A stretch of DNA of 64,000 nucleotides from Nitrosopumilus sp. (GTDB lineage: Archaea; Thermoproteota; Nitrososphaeria; Nitrososphaerales; Nitrosopumilaceae). Location of the stretch: assembly GCF_025699125.1 (NCBI RefSeq), contig NZ_JAILWC010000004.1, positions 95,374 through 159,373 on the forward strand, read 5' to 3'. Within the stretch, counting starts at the first letter, position 1. Every line of letters begins with the position of its first letter. A model generated the notes under the pieces. It was not told the origin of the DNA. It was given only the letters and a program-made list of their open reading frames with translations, and did not search any database. Of this stretch, positions 1 through 8,804 are shown in pieces. The position numbers and the translations under genes were made by a program.

Positions 1-174
1 ACCTTCAAAACCTACTGACTGAATGAGTGGTTGAGTTCCCGAAAAAGTATTTCCAATAACAATTATCCAAATTGCTGGTTGAATCAAACGAATCAAAACG
101 CCACTTCTAGATTTTTTGTATCTTTTTAGTTCTCGCCAAAAAATCGTATAGGTATCATACATCAAAGTATTCAT
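1..174 (-). CDS. ABC-2 type transporter permease, N-terminal part (cut by window start)
   Basis: Partial gene: only the first 58 codons lie in the window, starting with ATG at 174. The visible peptide has a short amphipathic start (MNTLMYDTYTIFWRELKRYK), a basic stretch and then a hydrophobic segment (LIQPAIWIIVIG), the usual beginning of a DrrB/ABC-2 permease. Its start codon overlaps the stop of the ATPase gene (ATGA at 171-174), so the two are translationally coupled subunits of one exporter. Substrate unknown. Confidence 0.75.
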   Translation of the reverse strand, partial: MNTLMYDTYTIFWRELKRYKKSRSGVLIRLIQPAIWIIVIGNTFSGTQPLIQSVGFEG

Positions 175-1190
175 GCACGTAACCCCTTCATCTTGGCATG
201 TTCTCGTTTTCGATTAAACTTTGAATCATCATCCCGTATTTCATGACCAGTGTAGGATAGGAAAACATCATCAAGTGTTGGTTGAGTCAGGGCAATTGAG
301 ATGATTTTAATTTTTAACATAGATGAAATTTGGAAAATTTTTGGAATAACTTCTGTCCCATTTGATGCAAACAAAGTAAGATTGGTGCCATCAACATTAA
401 TCTTGTTTACAAATTCTATCTTTCTAAGTTCAGATAAGAATGAATCCGGACTTGCTCCGTCTTCTAAAATTATAGAAATTACTTCGTTACCCATTGCATT
501 TTTCATGTTTTTGGGAGAATCAATTATCTGAATCTTACCACCATCAATAATCCCAACTCTGTCGCAAAGTTGATCAGCTTCTTCCATATAGTGAGTGGTA
601 AGAAAGATAGTCATCTCAAATTCATCGTGAATTTTTTTCAAATATTTCCAAATTTTTCTTCGTGTTTGGATATCCAAACCAACGGTAGGCTCGTCAAGAA
701 ACAGAACTTTTGGCCGGTGTAAAAGACCTCCTGCAATATCAAGTCTTTTTCTCATTCCACCAGAGTAAGTAACTACAGAGTCATGCTGCTTGTCAGAGAG
801 TTCAATTAATTCTAAAACAGCATCAATTCTGACATTTATTTCATTTTTTGGAATATGATTGAGTTTTGCTTGCAACAAAAGATTCTCTCGTCCAGTAAGG
901 TATTCGTCAACGGTAGTTTCTTGTTGAACATATCCAATATTCTCACGAACTTTTTTTGGATCAGCTGTTACGTCAAATCCAGAAATCAGAGCTTTGCCAG
1001 ATGTGGGTTTTAGTAATGTAGTCAGAATCATCATAGTAGTACTTTTTCCTGCACCATTTGGTCCCAAGAATCCAAATATTTCTCCACTTTCAACTGAGAA
1101 AGAGATATCATTTACAGCGATTACGTCTCCAAATGATTTTGTCAGAGATTTTGTTTCAATAGAATGCAATGCTTTGATCGCATCATGCAA
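171..1190 (-). CDS. ABC transporter ATP-binding protein, DrrA family
   Basis: A 339-residue ATPase of an ABC-2 exporter. Visible motifs in order are Walker A GPNGAGKST (about 43-51), the Q-loop glutamine (about 90), the signature YSGGMRKR (about 142-149), Walker B VLFLDEP (162-168) and the switch histidine in TTHYMEEAD. The C-terminal about 90 residues form the extra domain usual in DrrA/NodI-type ATPases. It hydrolyses ATP to power the permease encoded immediately downstream (4-bp overlap). Family members export drugs, lipids or polysaccharides, and the sequence does not say which applies here. Confidence 0.93.
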   Translation of the reverse strand: MHDAIKALHSIETKSLTKSFGDVIAVNDISFSVESGEIFGFLGPNGAGKSTTMMILTTLLKPTSGKALISGFDVTADPKKVRENIGYVQQETTVDEYLTGRENLLLQAKLNHIPKNEINVRIDAVLELIELSDKQHDSVVTYSGGMRKRLDIAGGLLHRPKVLFLDEPTVGLDIQTRRKIWKYLKKIHDEFEMTIFLTTHYMEEADQLCDRVGIIDGGKIQIIDSPKNMKNAMGNEVISIILEDGASPDSFLSELRKIEFVNKINVDGTNLTLFASNGTEVIPKIFQISSMLKIKIISIALTQPTLDDVFLSYTGHEIRDDDSKFNRKREHAKMKGLRA

Positions 1191-1258
1191 TTATAAATTG
1201 CTAAGTATTGATTTGAAACCACATAAAAAATTTAAAGAGTAGCAAGATGATTTGTTGT

Positions 1259-1357
1259 ATGATAGGATTATGTCAAAAATGCCACTCATCAAATGTAGAG
1301 ATAACAATACAGGAAGGAATTCCTGTTTGTCAAGTATGTTCTAAAAAAGCGAACTAG
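1259..1357 (+). CDS. zinc-ribbon microprotein (32 aa)
   Basis: Very short gene. From ATG 1259 it encodes a 32-residue peptide with CQKC near the start and CQVC near the end, separated by 15 residues, the spacing of a minimal zinc ribbon. An in-frame ATG at 1247 would add MICC. I prefer 1259 because a TATA-like TTTAAA (1231-1236) lies about 25 bp upstream, as expected for leaderless archaeal transcripts. It sits alone between the ABC exporter and a convergent PRC-barrel gene. Function unknown; the two CxxC pairs are the only evidence that it is real. Confidence 0.55.
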   Translation: MIGLCQKCHSSNVEITIQEGIPVCQVCSKKAN

Positions 1358-1384
1358 GTGGCTTTTAAAAAAGAAAAAAAGAAA

Positions 1385-1837
1385 TTATTCAGTTTTTTTG
1401 AATTCTTCTTTACTCATTCTCAGAATGACTTTTTCGCCAATTCCCCAAATTTCAGATTTGGACAATATTTTAGAATGCATCAAACCATCAGTAACTTCAA
1501 TTGATTCAAGTTCGTTGGTTTCAGGATTTCTATGTAGCCGTTTGACTTTGCCAATTTTATGGCCATCAATGTCAACCACTGTAACTCCGGTTCTTACAGG
1601 AGGTCTGCTAAGAAGTAGAGTTTCCTCAGAAAATTTGTCAATGAAATCCTCGGAAAGAAAATAATCCTTGTTGAATCCCTGATGGATTGTCACTCCAGAT
1701 ACGGTAAGAGTATCAGGATGAATGTGGATATGTTTGACTTTACCATATCGAATTCCCTCGCGGTCTATCACTTTTTTTCCAGTAAACGAATCTGCAGTTG
1801 CAATGTTTGTAGGCATTCCTTCTAGTTTTACGGACAT
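1385..1837 (-). CDS. PRC-barrel domain protein (two barrels)
   Basis: A 150-residue soluble protein built of two related halves. Residues about 15-75 and 80-145 each contain the PRC-barrel pattern G-x-K-V/I-x-D-x-x-G-x-x-x-G-K-V (GKKVIDREGIRYGKV; GVTVVDIDGHKIGKV). PRC-barrels occur in photosynthetic reaction-centre H subunits, RimM and many small archaeal proteins, where they are thought to mediate binding to RNA or proteins. No catalytic residues are recognisable. It is a single-gene unit, convergent with the zinc-ribbon microprotein and divergent from the DDN-like oxidoreductase. Specific role unknown. Confidence 0.8.
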   Translation of the reverse strand: MSVKLEGMPTNIATADSFTGKKVIDREGIRYGKVKHIHIHPDTLTVSGVTIHQGFNKDYFLSEDFIDKFSEETLLLSRPPVRTGVTVVDIDGHKIGKVKRLHRNPETNELESIEVTDGLMHSKILSKSEIWGIGEKVILRMSKEEFKKTE

Positions 1838-1924
1838 GGAATGATATCAGCAGATTTGCTTATCATACCAGATATCAGAAATTTCTATCAATGAGGTTAA
1901 ATTACTTGACAGAAAAAAGCACGC

Positions 1925-2248
1925 ATGGAAATTAAGGAAGAGTTATTCAAGCCAATCCTAATCACAAAGGGGAGAAATACAGGGAATCCACATTCAGTGA
2001 TGCTTCTAGCAGTCAACTTTAATGGTAAAATTTACTTTTCCAGACATATGCCGGATGGAGATTGGTTCAAAAACGCCATAGCAAATCCGCAAGTCAAAAT
2101 AAAATACAAGGACAGGATTTTTTCTGGACATGCAAAGCTAATCACCGACGAAGAATTTAGTGAGAAAATTTCAGAATTAAAATACCCAGGTGAAAAAAGG
2201 GCAAAAGAGAAAAGAGTGACGATAGAGGTCACATTTGATTCTGCATAA
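1925..2248 (+). CDS. deazaflavin (F420)/FMN-dependent nitroreductase-like protein
   Basis: A 107-residue protein with the split beta-barrel signature of the DDN/PNPOx-like family: an early KGRNTGNPHSVMLLAV segment (the KGRxTGxP motif contacting the cofactor phosphate) and a central H-MPDGDWFKNAIANPQVKI segment. Members bind F420 or FMN and transfer hydride to small organic substrates. F420 use is plausible because cofE lies in the same window (49084-49854). It ends one base before the stop codon of the convergent HTH gene. Substrate unknown. Confidence 0.8.
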   Translation: MEIKEELFKPILITKGRNTGNPHSVMLLAVNFNGKIYFSRHMPDGDWFKNAIANPQVKIKYKDRIFSGHAKLITDEEFSEKISELKYPGEKRAKEKRVTIEVTFDSA

Positions 2249-3019
2249 TTATTTTGATTTTTTCAAGTATTTGTACAAATAGTACACAGTCAACCCGCCA
2301 AGAACTGCTGTCATTATGACAAATGGCAAAAACAGATCATATGAAGAAACAACACCAGAATCAATCACAGTTTCTGCAATATCCAGATTTTCTTCGGCAA
2401 AATCCTGAGGCTCGACGCTTTTTGCAAATTCCATTAGAGGTTCTGATTCGGCAGTAACAGGAGCAGACGCTGAAACAGATTCGGAGGATTCATCCATTCT
2501 AAATGACTCAGTATTTTTAGCAGAAAATTCTGCAGTTCCCTTACTTGAAATTTCATTCATAGGAATTTGTTTTGCATGTAACTGTGACAATGAAAGCAAT
2601 CCTGATAGTCCAGTTGCAATTCCAAATCCTACAACTTTGTAAATATGCCTAAAGGAGCGGACGAGTAATTTGCTTTCTTTGGTTTTTTCTGAAAGTGTGG
2701 GAGGGACAATAACAATACTGAATTTTGTTGCAGAGTAAACTTTCATGTCTTGGGACTTTGAGTTTTTTTCAATCTTTGAAATTTTGACCACACCTAAATC
2801 CTGAAGTTTGTTTAGGTGATACTTTACTAGTTGAAGAGAAATCTGAGTTTTTTGGGCAATCTGGTTTGCAGTTAGTTCGTCGTTGAAGAGTAGTTGGAGT
2901 ATTTCTCGGCTAGAATCGTTGGTAAATAACTCTCCAAATAACTTTATTTTTTTGTCATCTGTTGCAAGAATTTTGATCTTTTCTGTAAAGCCATCATCAG
3001 GAGTTTCATCGGAAGACAT
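2249..3019 (-). CDS. membrane-anchored ArsR-type winged-helix regulator
   Basis: 256 residues. Residues about 25-95 are an ArsR/TrmB-like winged helix (LTANQIAQKTQISLQLVKYHLNKLQDLGVV). A hydrophobic stretch follows at about 130-150 (VGFGIATGLSGLLSL), then a Ser/Glu-rich linker of about 75 residues and a C-terminal transmembrane helix (LFLPFVIMTAVLGGLTVYYL) with a basic tail. The layout fits a DNA-binding domain tethered to the membrane with an external sensing loop. It is divergent from the secreted beta-propeller gene, with 143 bp between the starts, so it may regulate that gene; this is inference from position. Confidence 0.8.
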   Translation of the reverse strand: MSSDETPDDGFTEKIKILATDDKKIKLFGELFTNDSSREILQLLFNDELTANQIAQKTQISLQLVKYHLNKLQDLGVVKISKIEKNSKSQDMKVYSATKFSIVIVPPTLSEKTKESKLLVRSFRHIYKVVGFGIATGLSGLLSLSQLHAKQIPMNEISSKGTAEFSAKNTESFRMDESSESVSASAPVTAESEPLMEFAKSVEPQDFAEENLDIAETVIDSGVVSSYDLFLPFVIMTAVLGGLTVYYLYKYLKKSK

Positions 3020-3162
3020 CAGAGTGGATACTGTAAATCCAGCATATGTAAGTTGTTTGGTAAAATTGAAATTTCACTAAACCTTTTATCCCAAACTACA
3101 AAATAGTAGCAATCACTAAAAGACAGTGCTCAAAAAAAGAGTCTGGAAAGAGTGAAGAAAAA

Positions 3163-5376
3163 ATGAATTCAAAAATAACAATCCCAATAGCAATCGTCAT
3201 TTCGGTCATAGTCACAGCAGGCATTACGTATTCAATAGATTTTGAACAGCCCCAAATCTCACAAGTATCAGGTCCTGAAATAGTCTATGTTGAGAAATCA
3301 GACTATTTTGAAGGATCACAAAATATCAAGAAGATTTCATCACAAGAAGATCTAAAAAAGATTCTCGAGGAATCTGCGGTTTTCGGAGGGGGGTTTTTTG
3401 ACAACAGAGTATTTTCCACAAGAGCGATGGCGGATGATGCAATAATGGAATCAGAGGGATTTACAGGCGCGCCAACACCGGCACCATCAATTCCTACAGG
3501 CGCCGTAACAAAATCAGAATCTGGAGGCACAGACTATTCCACTACAAATGTTCAAGTTGAAAATGTAGATGAGCCAGACTATCTAAAAAATGATTCAAAA
3601 TATGTATACATCGTATCTCAAAACACTCTTACTATTATCGATGCATATCCAGCAGAATCTGCGAAGATAATTCTCAAAATCGCACTAGACATTGAATCTC
3701 AACATATTCAAAACATGTTTCTAAATGGAGAAAGGCTAGTAATATTTTACAACGGGCAAAGCGATGATGAGATAATTCCACTCTATGACTTTGTACCAAG
3801 ACGTTCGTACAGTCAAGTTACACATGCATTAATTGTAGATGTTTCAGATAAAGAGAATCCAACTATTCTCAAAGACTATTCCGTTGATGGATATTTTACT
3901 GATGCACGAATGATCGGAGACTATGCATACTTTGTAACAAATAGCAACATAGATTATCAATATCCAAGGTTGCCCGTAATTTTAGAAAGGTCTGTTCCAA
4001 TTTTGACACCTGATGCATTTTACTTTGATAACGTAGAACAGTTTTCAAACTTTAACACATTAACTGCAATCGACATATTTGGAGACACAGTAAATTCAGA
4101 AACATTCCTTATGGGATATTCTGGCTCCACATATGTTTCTGAGAACAATTTTTACTTGACTTATCAGCAAAACATGCCATACGGATTTTATGAAGACTCG
4201 GCTAGAGACAGATTCTTTGATGTCATAGTACCATTATTGCCAAATGATATTCAAGAAAAAATCAAACAAATCCAAAACGATTCCTCAATTAGTGCATCAA
4301 CTAAATGGCTAAAAATTTCAGAATTGATGCAAAATTCATACAATGAAATGGATAAAAATGACAAAGAAAAATTATTTGAGAAAATAAAAGAGGCCTTGAT
4401 CAAATACGACAAAAAAATTCAAGAGGAAGCAAACAAGACAATAATTCACAAGATTTCAATTGACGAGGATAAAATAGAACATATTGCAAAAGGCACAGTC
4501 CCAGGCAGATTACTAAACCAGTTTTCCATGGATGAAAGCGGAGATAGATTCAGAGTTGCAACCACATCAGAGCATTATTCTCAATATCAAGGGACAGTTC
4601 GCTCAAATTCAGTCTATATCTTAGATGATAATCTAAACATCGTTGGAGGATTGGACAATATTGCGCCTGACGAGAGTATTTTCTCAGCCAGATTTATGGG
4701 CGACAGATTATACTTGGTAACGTTCCAGCAAATCGATCCCTTCTTTGTAATTGATTTGTCGTCAGACAAACCAAAGATTCTCGGGGAATTGAAGATCCCA
4801 GGATTTTCAAACTATTTGCACCCATACGATAATGAACACATTATTGGAGTAGGTAGAGACACCAAAGAAATTGAAAATGGCAGAGTCCAGCAGCTAGGAA
4901 TCAAAATTGCATTATTCAACGTAGCAGATGTGAAGAACCCAAAGGTTGTAGACGACATAGTCATTGGAGACAGTTCCACATATTCTGAAGCACTAAACAA
5001 TCACAAAGCATTCTTTTTTGATAAAAAAAGAGACATCCTTTCACTTCCAATTACTAGCGATGTAAAAAGTTTAGATGAAGTTTCTAGTGCAAAGATGATA
5101 GCACCAGAGTATAATCGCTGGAGTGGATTCTATGTATTTGATTTAGATAAAATAGATGGACTCAGTATTATGGGAACGATATCTCATTCATCAGAAGACT
5201 CGAGATATTACGGGATGGGAAGCGCCAGAACATTCTACATTGATGACGTATTGTATACAGTATCAGATGAATACCTAAAGATGAATAACTTTGAGGATCT
5301 AAAAGAAATCAATTCGATAAAATTCGAAAACACTGGAAAGTTCATAGAATATCTCAACGAAGACTTGGTTCGATGA
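3163..5376 (+). CDS. secreted/membrane-anchored beta-propeller protein
   Basis: 737 residues with an N-terminal hydrophobic anchor (about 5-25, ITIPIAIVISVIVTAGITY). The body matches the archaeal/bacterial Beta_propel family (Pfam PF09826), with the diagnostic TNVQVENVDEPDYLKNDSKY segment followed by repeated blades (YVYIVSQNTLTIIDAY; HALIVDVSDKENPTILKDY; ALFNVADVKNPKVV). About residues 390-440 form a charged helical insertion. It probably faces the outside of the cell. It lies divergently from the membrane-anchored HTH gene. Ligand and role are unknown; these propellers are presumed to be interaction scaffolds. Confidence 0.85.
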   Translation: MNSKITIPIAIVISVIVTAGITYSIDFEQPQISQVSGPEIVYVEKSDYFEGSQNIKKISSQEDLKKILEESAVFGGGFFDNRVFSTRAMADDAIMESEGFTGAPTPAPSIPTGAVTKSESGGTDYSTTNVQVENVDEPDYLKNDSKYVYIVSQNTLTIIDAYPAESAKIILKIALDIESQHIQNMFLNGERLVIFYNGQSDDEIIPLYDFVPRRSYSQVTHALIVDVSDKENPTILKDYSVDGYFTDARMIGDYAYFVTNSNIDYQYPRLPVILERSVPILTPDAFYFDNVEQFSNFNTLTAIDIFGDTVNSETFLMGYSGSTYVSENNFYLTYQQNMPYGFYEDSARDRFFDVIVPLLPNDIQEKIKQIQNDSSISASTKWLKISELMQNSYNEMDKNDKEKLFEKIKEALIKYDKKIQEEANKTIIHKISIDEDKIEHIAKGTVPGRLLNQFSMDESGDRFRVATTSEHYSQYQGTVRSNSVYILDDNLNIVGGLDNIAPDESIFSARFMGDRLYLVTFQQIDPFFVIDLSSDKPKILGELKIPGFSNYLHPYDNEHIIGVGRDTKEIENGRVQQLGIKIALFNVADVKNPKVVDDIVIGDSSTYSEALNNHKAFFFDKKRDILSLPITSDVKSLDEVSSAKMIAPEYNRWSGFYVFDLDKIDGLSIMGTISHSSEDSRYYGMGSARTFYIDDVLYTVSDEYLKMNNFEDLKEINSIKFENTGKFIEYLNEDLVR

Positions 5377-5382
5377 ACTAAA

Positions 5383-6027
5383 CTACACCAGATGGACTAT
5401 CGTTGAAACACCGCGTCTGTCAAATTCAACATCGTTTTCAACCTCGCTAATTGTTACAGTAAATGAAATAACATCACGTGGTTTTGCATTTTCTGCATGA
5501 AGCTTCAAATGTATATCCATCATTTCAAACTCTTGTGTTGGCAAATCATTCTCATCAATGTATGCATCACAAGTGGACTCTATTCTAAACCGATCATCTT
5601 TAAAATGAAAACCCAATTTCATTTTCCTTCCATCTCTTCCATGTCCCTTTACATTTACGTCAACAATACCAGGGCGTGTTTCGGTGTAACCAGATTTACG
5701 ATTAACAAAGACTCCTATTTCAAGGGGCTTACCTGCTGTGGATTCGGCCATCTTTTGTATACCATCATTCATCACCACATCTATTGCCTTGATTGATTGA
5801 GCAACCTTTGCGATCCATTCATTAGTTCTAGTAATGGTTGCACGAATACCTGCTCGCCTTCTCTTGTCTTCATCTTCGGGTAGTTTGTAATAGTCTACCC
5901 ACGCTTCATAATCATGGGAAATATCCTCAATAAAATCAATGCATGTTCTTCGGTATTCATCAACATTGTCGGTTCTCTCTGATGCATCATCAGTACGCAA
6001 TCCATCAAAATCCATAGGCATGGCCAT
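5383..6027 (-). CDS. conserved hypothetical protein (helical N-half, beta-rich C-half)
   Basis: I do not recognise this family. I place the start at the ATG at 6027 (MAMPMDFDG, 214 aa) because the longer reading begins with a hydrophobic stretch that would overlap the promoter of the divergent gene. Residues about 15-95 look helical and charged (DEYRRTCIDFIEDISHDYEAWVDYYKLPEDEDKRRR). The rest is rich in alternating beta strands (IGVFVNRKSGYTETRPGIVDVNV). No signal peptide or membrane segment. Its stop lies 6 bp from the convergent propeller stop. Confidence 0.6.
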   Translation of the reverse strand: MAMPMDFDGLRTDDASERTDNVDEYRRTCIDFIEDISHDYEAWVDYYKLPEDEDKRRRAGIRATITRTNEWIAKVAQSIKAIDVVMNDGIQKMAESTAGKPLEIGVFVNRKSGYTETRPGIVDVNVKGHGRDGRKMKLGFHFKDDRFRIESTCDAYIDENDLPTQEFEMMDIHLKLHAENAKPRDVISFTVTISEVENDVEFDRRGVSTIVHLV

Positions 6028-6108
6028 GAATAGAATTAATCTTAGTTCTAAAAAAACCAATCTTGAGATAAATTAATGATTATAATAGGAATTTTGTTTA
6101 AGAAAATA

Positions 6109-6585
6109 ATGATATTTTCTGAAATAGTTACTGATCTTCAAAATCAATTAAAAAAAGATCTGGCACAAATTAGATTTCTGTTAAAGAAAAATCCTGCATT
6201 AGGATATGCAAGAATCGTAGAAATTGGAAAAGAGGTTGGAAAAAAATACAATATCAAGCTAATCGTGAATTTTCCAAAAAAAGGAATGATTGATGAATTT
6301 GACATGTATGGCAAAAGAGACTTGAGTTTAATTGTAGATTATGATCTAAAGAGATTTCCAATAGATAGAGAAATAATTAAACAAAAAGCAAAAGAGATTC
6401 TAGGAGATGTTCAAACAGAAGACGCATACATGTATGAAAATAAAGAAGGGGTAAGAGTATTTACAGATAATTGGAAGATAGACATCCTACCTCATTCAGT
6501 ACACATCTGGACTGAATTTAACGAAAATGTTACAGCGTTTTGCAATTGGTTAATGGAGAATGCTTACAAGATGAAAAACAAGTAA
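6109..6585 (+). CDS. conserved hypothetical protein
   Basis: I do not recognise this gene. The open frame runs from 6076, but I favour the ATG at 6109 (MIFSEIVTDLQ, 158 aa) because TTATAATA at 6080-6087 is a good TATA box about 25 bp upstream of it, which fits a leaderless transcript. The product is soluble and mixed alpha/beta, with a helical N-terminus (LQNQLKKDLAQIRFLLKKN) and a C-terminus ending in a helix (FCNWLMENAYKMKNK). Divergent from the preceding gene and convergent with the TPR gene. Confidence 0.55.
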   Translation: MIFSEIVTDLQNQLKKDLAQIRFLLKKNPALGYARIVEIGKEVGKKYNIKLIVNFPKKGMIDEFDMYGKRDLSLIVDYDLKRFPIDREIIKQKAKEILGDVQTEDAYMYENKEGVRVFTDNWKIDILPHSVHIWTEFNENVTAFCNWLMENAYKMKNK

Positions 6586-6595
6586 ACTTTACAAA

Positions 6596-6955
6596 TCAGA
6601 GACTTTCTAGTTCTTCAAGCAAATCTTGTGCTTCAGAATTTTCTGGTTGCAATTTTAAAATACGCTTACAACAATCAATTGCCTCATCTTTTTGTTCCAA
6701 TGCCAAATGAACATTTGTTTTCAAAGTAAGATTTTCTACATCTGTGTTGTCAAGTTCAAATGCTTTGTCAAAATAAGGCAATGCTTTTTTTGCATCATCT
6801 ACAATTAGATAAACACTTCCCATAATGAACATAAAATCATGATCATCCAAAAATTCGGATTCCAATCTTTTTCCAAGCTTTATTGCATCACTGTATTCAC
6901 CGTCTTTTAGTAATTTTTTTAGACGGCGTTTTGGATGTTTGAAAAGCCCTACCAT
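6596..6955 (-). CDS. small TPR-repeat protein
   Basis: A 119-residue helical protein of about three tetratricopeptide repeats, clearest in AIKLGKRLESEFLDDHDFMF, AKKALPYFDKAFELDNTDVE and KDEAIDCCKRILKLQPENSE, with the usual small/large residue pattern and the A-x-P spacing. TPR arrays bind peptides or assemble complexes. It starts with a basic segment (HPKRRLKKLLKDG). It stands between a convergent hypothetical gene and the secreted repeat protein. Partner unknown. Confidence 0.8.
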   Translation of the reverse strand: MVGLFKHPKRRLKKLLKDGEYSDAIKLGKRLESEFLDDHDFMFIMGSVYLIVDDAKKALPYFDKAFELDNTDVENLTLKTNVHLALEQKDEAIDCCKRILKLQPENSEAQDLLEELESL

Positions 6956-7012
6956 GTCGATGTGTTATTTTTCAGGGTTTTCGTAATTTGAATGTAGGAC
7001 ATTAGATAGCGT

Positions 7013-8518
7013 TTAATCAAACAAGGATTCTGGTTGATATCCGCTTGGCTTTTGTGTTGAAACAGATTGAGGAATCTTCATGATGCCTTCTTTTATTAAG
7101 AATTGAATTCCTTGTACAAAGGAATTGTCATCTATGGAACCGTCAGCCCACCAACCGGCATTGTTTTTAATCCATGATGGAATGTTATTTGCGCTTCCGC
7201 CAGAGCCTTGAACTGTGGGAGGAATCTTCATGATGCCTTCTTTTATTAAGAATTGAATTCCTTGTACAAAGGAATTGTCATCTATGGAACCGTCAGCCCA
7301 CCAACCGGCATTGTTTTTAATCCAATCAGGAATTTTTTGTACGGGAATTGTACCGTCAGCTGCAAATATTGGAACTTCAATCTCCAAATAATCAGCTGCT
7401 CCAGACGGGGCAATTCCTTCAGGAGATAATCCATAAATCCAAATAACATAACGAGCAATGCCAGGATCTTCTTTTACAATCATGCTAATAGTTTGTTGAC
7501 CTGATGGAGAATAGAGAAACTTCCTGCCTTCTTCCTGTGCAATTGATCTTAGAGGTTTCAAATTTTCATCTACAGTTAGAAAGTCAAATTGAACTTGGTT
7601 CAAGTATTCAGTATCATCATATTTACTAATGAAACTAATTAGCCAATCCATTTCACAGCCCACAACTGGATCTTCAGGACCATAGAAGATATGCACTTGG
7701 TAATCAAAGTTCTTTGTAGGTTTTTTTATGCTAACTGTCTTTTCAAAATCAGTTTCACATCCTGCTGCTTCAAGTTCATCCAAAGTGGACACAATGCCTT
7801 CAAAAGGACTAGTTTGTACATTTTCTTTATATTCTAACAACGAGAATTCGTATTCTGTAGGCGGAATTCCTTCAGACACATGTGTGTAAGTTTTAGCTTT
7901 TATTGGAAATGGAAAATCATCTACAATCCATACTTTGCTTCCAACGCCACCAGTCTTCCAATACATTTGAACAGTTTCCCAAGTACCTGCTGGAACAGTA
8001 ATTGTTTCAATTGCTTTTGGAAGTACTTGTTCGCCTCCAATGTTTCCAATCTTACCCCATGATGTTGCTTTGAATTCTTTTGGACCTTTTCCACCAGAAC
8101 TGGAATCAGATGTTGCAAATGCAGAAAGCCATACCACGGAAGACTTGAAAGCACCTCTGTAAACGCCTAATTCATCACTGCCTCCTGTAGGTTCTGGCGC
8201 AATTTTTCCTAATTCCATTTCACCTACAATTCGTTTGTTGCCATCATAAACGACAACTTCAGCTAACCATTTGGTTTCGCTTCCGACTTGTTTGTCACCT
8301 TTTATCCACAGATCCATTTCAAATTTAGCACATTCTTTGTAGTCCACATGACACATTGAATATGAAAAGAAGTCTCCTTGTTTGAGACCTTCGCCTGCAT
8401 ACCAGGATCCTTCTTTATCCACACCGCCAGCTTGGAATTGCGCAAATGCGAATGGAATTGATACTGAACCTAACAATAAAGCGGCAAACATTGGAATAAT
8501 TAACAACAAACCTTTCAA
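7013..8518 (-). CDS. secreted protein with two C-terminal SWIKNNAGWW modules
   Basis: 501 residues starting with a signal peptide (LLLIIPMFAALLLGSVSIPFAFA). A large beta-rich extracellular domain (about 25-385) follows, with several Cys residues (CHVDYKECAKFEMDL). The C-terminus has two copies of the module that begins WIKNNAGWWADGSIDD and ends FLIKEGIMKIP. This module recurs in Nitrososphaerota secreted proteins and again at 58252-59904 in this window. The two copies are identical over 106 bp of DNA (see repeat entry). Probably cell-surface; ligand unknown. Confidence 0.85.
   Translation of the reverse strand: MKGLLLIIPMFAALLLGSVSIPFAFAQFQAGGVDKEGSWYAGEGLKQGDFFSYSMCHVDYKECAKFEMDLWIKGDKQVGSETKWLAEVVVYDGNKRIVGEMELGKIAPEPTGGSDELGVYRGAFKSSVVWLSAFATSDSSSGGKGPKEFKATSWGKIGNIGGEQVLPKAIETITVPAGTWETVQMYWKTGGVGSKVWIVDDFPFPIKAKTYTHVSEGIPPTEYEFSLLEYKENVQTSPFEGIVSTLDELEAAGCETDFEKTVSIKKPTKNFDYQVHIFYGPEDPVVGCEMDWLISFISKYDDTEYLNQVQFDFLTVDENLKPLRSIAQEEGRKFLYSPSGQQTISMIVKEDPGIARYVIWIYGLSPEGIAPSGAADYLEIEVPIFAADGTIPVQKIPDWIKNNAGWWADGSIDDNSFVQGIQFLIKEGIMKIPPTVQGSGGSANNIPSWIKNNAGWWADGSIDDNSFVQGIQFLIKEGIMKIPQSVSTQKPSGYQPESLFD
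7069..7174 (-). repeat. 106-bp exact direct repeat, copy 1 (inside secreted protein gene)
   Basis: Identical to 7219-7324, offset 150 bp (50 codons). It encodes most of the SWIKNNAGWW module. Identity at third codon positions shows a very recent duplication or gene conversion. Confidence 0.95.
7219..7324 (-). repeat. 106-bp exact direct repeat, copy 2
   Basis: Second copy of the repeat at 7069-7174. In the reading direction it encodes the first of the two adjacent SWIKNNAGWW modules. Confidence 0.95.
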
Positions 8519-8600
8519 ATCTAAAAAAAATTGGCAAAACGGATAGTTAAAGGTTATTCAAATAAGCAAATATAGAGGAAAATGTGCAGTAATTCCAGAA

Positions 8601-8768
8601 ATGTGCGAATGTTCCAAAGTGCACTTGTTCGAAGTTGAATTCAAACTAGATGGCATGACAGTTGTTCCAACTCACAAGAATTGTGGATTTGGTTTAGATG
8701 AGAAACAAGCTGACAAGTTCCAAAAAGAACTAGTAAAGTCTTGGGGCTTTGAGGAAGATGAAGATTAA
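8601..8768 (+). CDS. small cysteine-containing hypothetical protein (55 aa)
   Basis: From ATG 8601 the frame gives 55 residues starting MCECSKVHLFEVEF, with a third Cys in KNCGFGLDEKQADKF and an acidic C-terminus (GFEEDED). The frame stays open upstream to a TAG just after 8540 and looks coding-like there (KYRGKCAVIPEMCECS), so the true start may be an unusual codon further upstream. Three or four Cys suggest metal binding or disulfides. Convergent with the Cys-rich microprotein at 8805-8948. Function unknown. Confidence 0.5.
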   Translation: MCECSKVHLFEVEFKLDGMTVVPTHKNCGFGLDEKQADKFQKELVKSWGFEEDED

Positions 8769-8804
8769 TTAAAAAGAAAAAATAGATTTTAAGATACTAT
8801 CGAA

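Noticed and set aside
7880-8154. Overlapping ORFs in other frames within the secreted protein gene
   Set aside because: They have no start signal, no family features, and lie wholly within a well-supported gene; shadows of codon usage.
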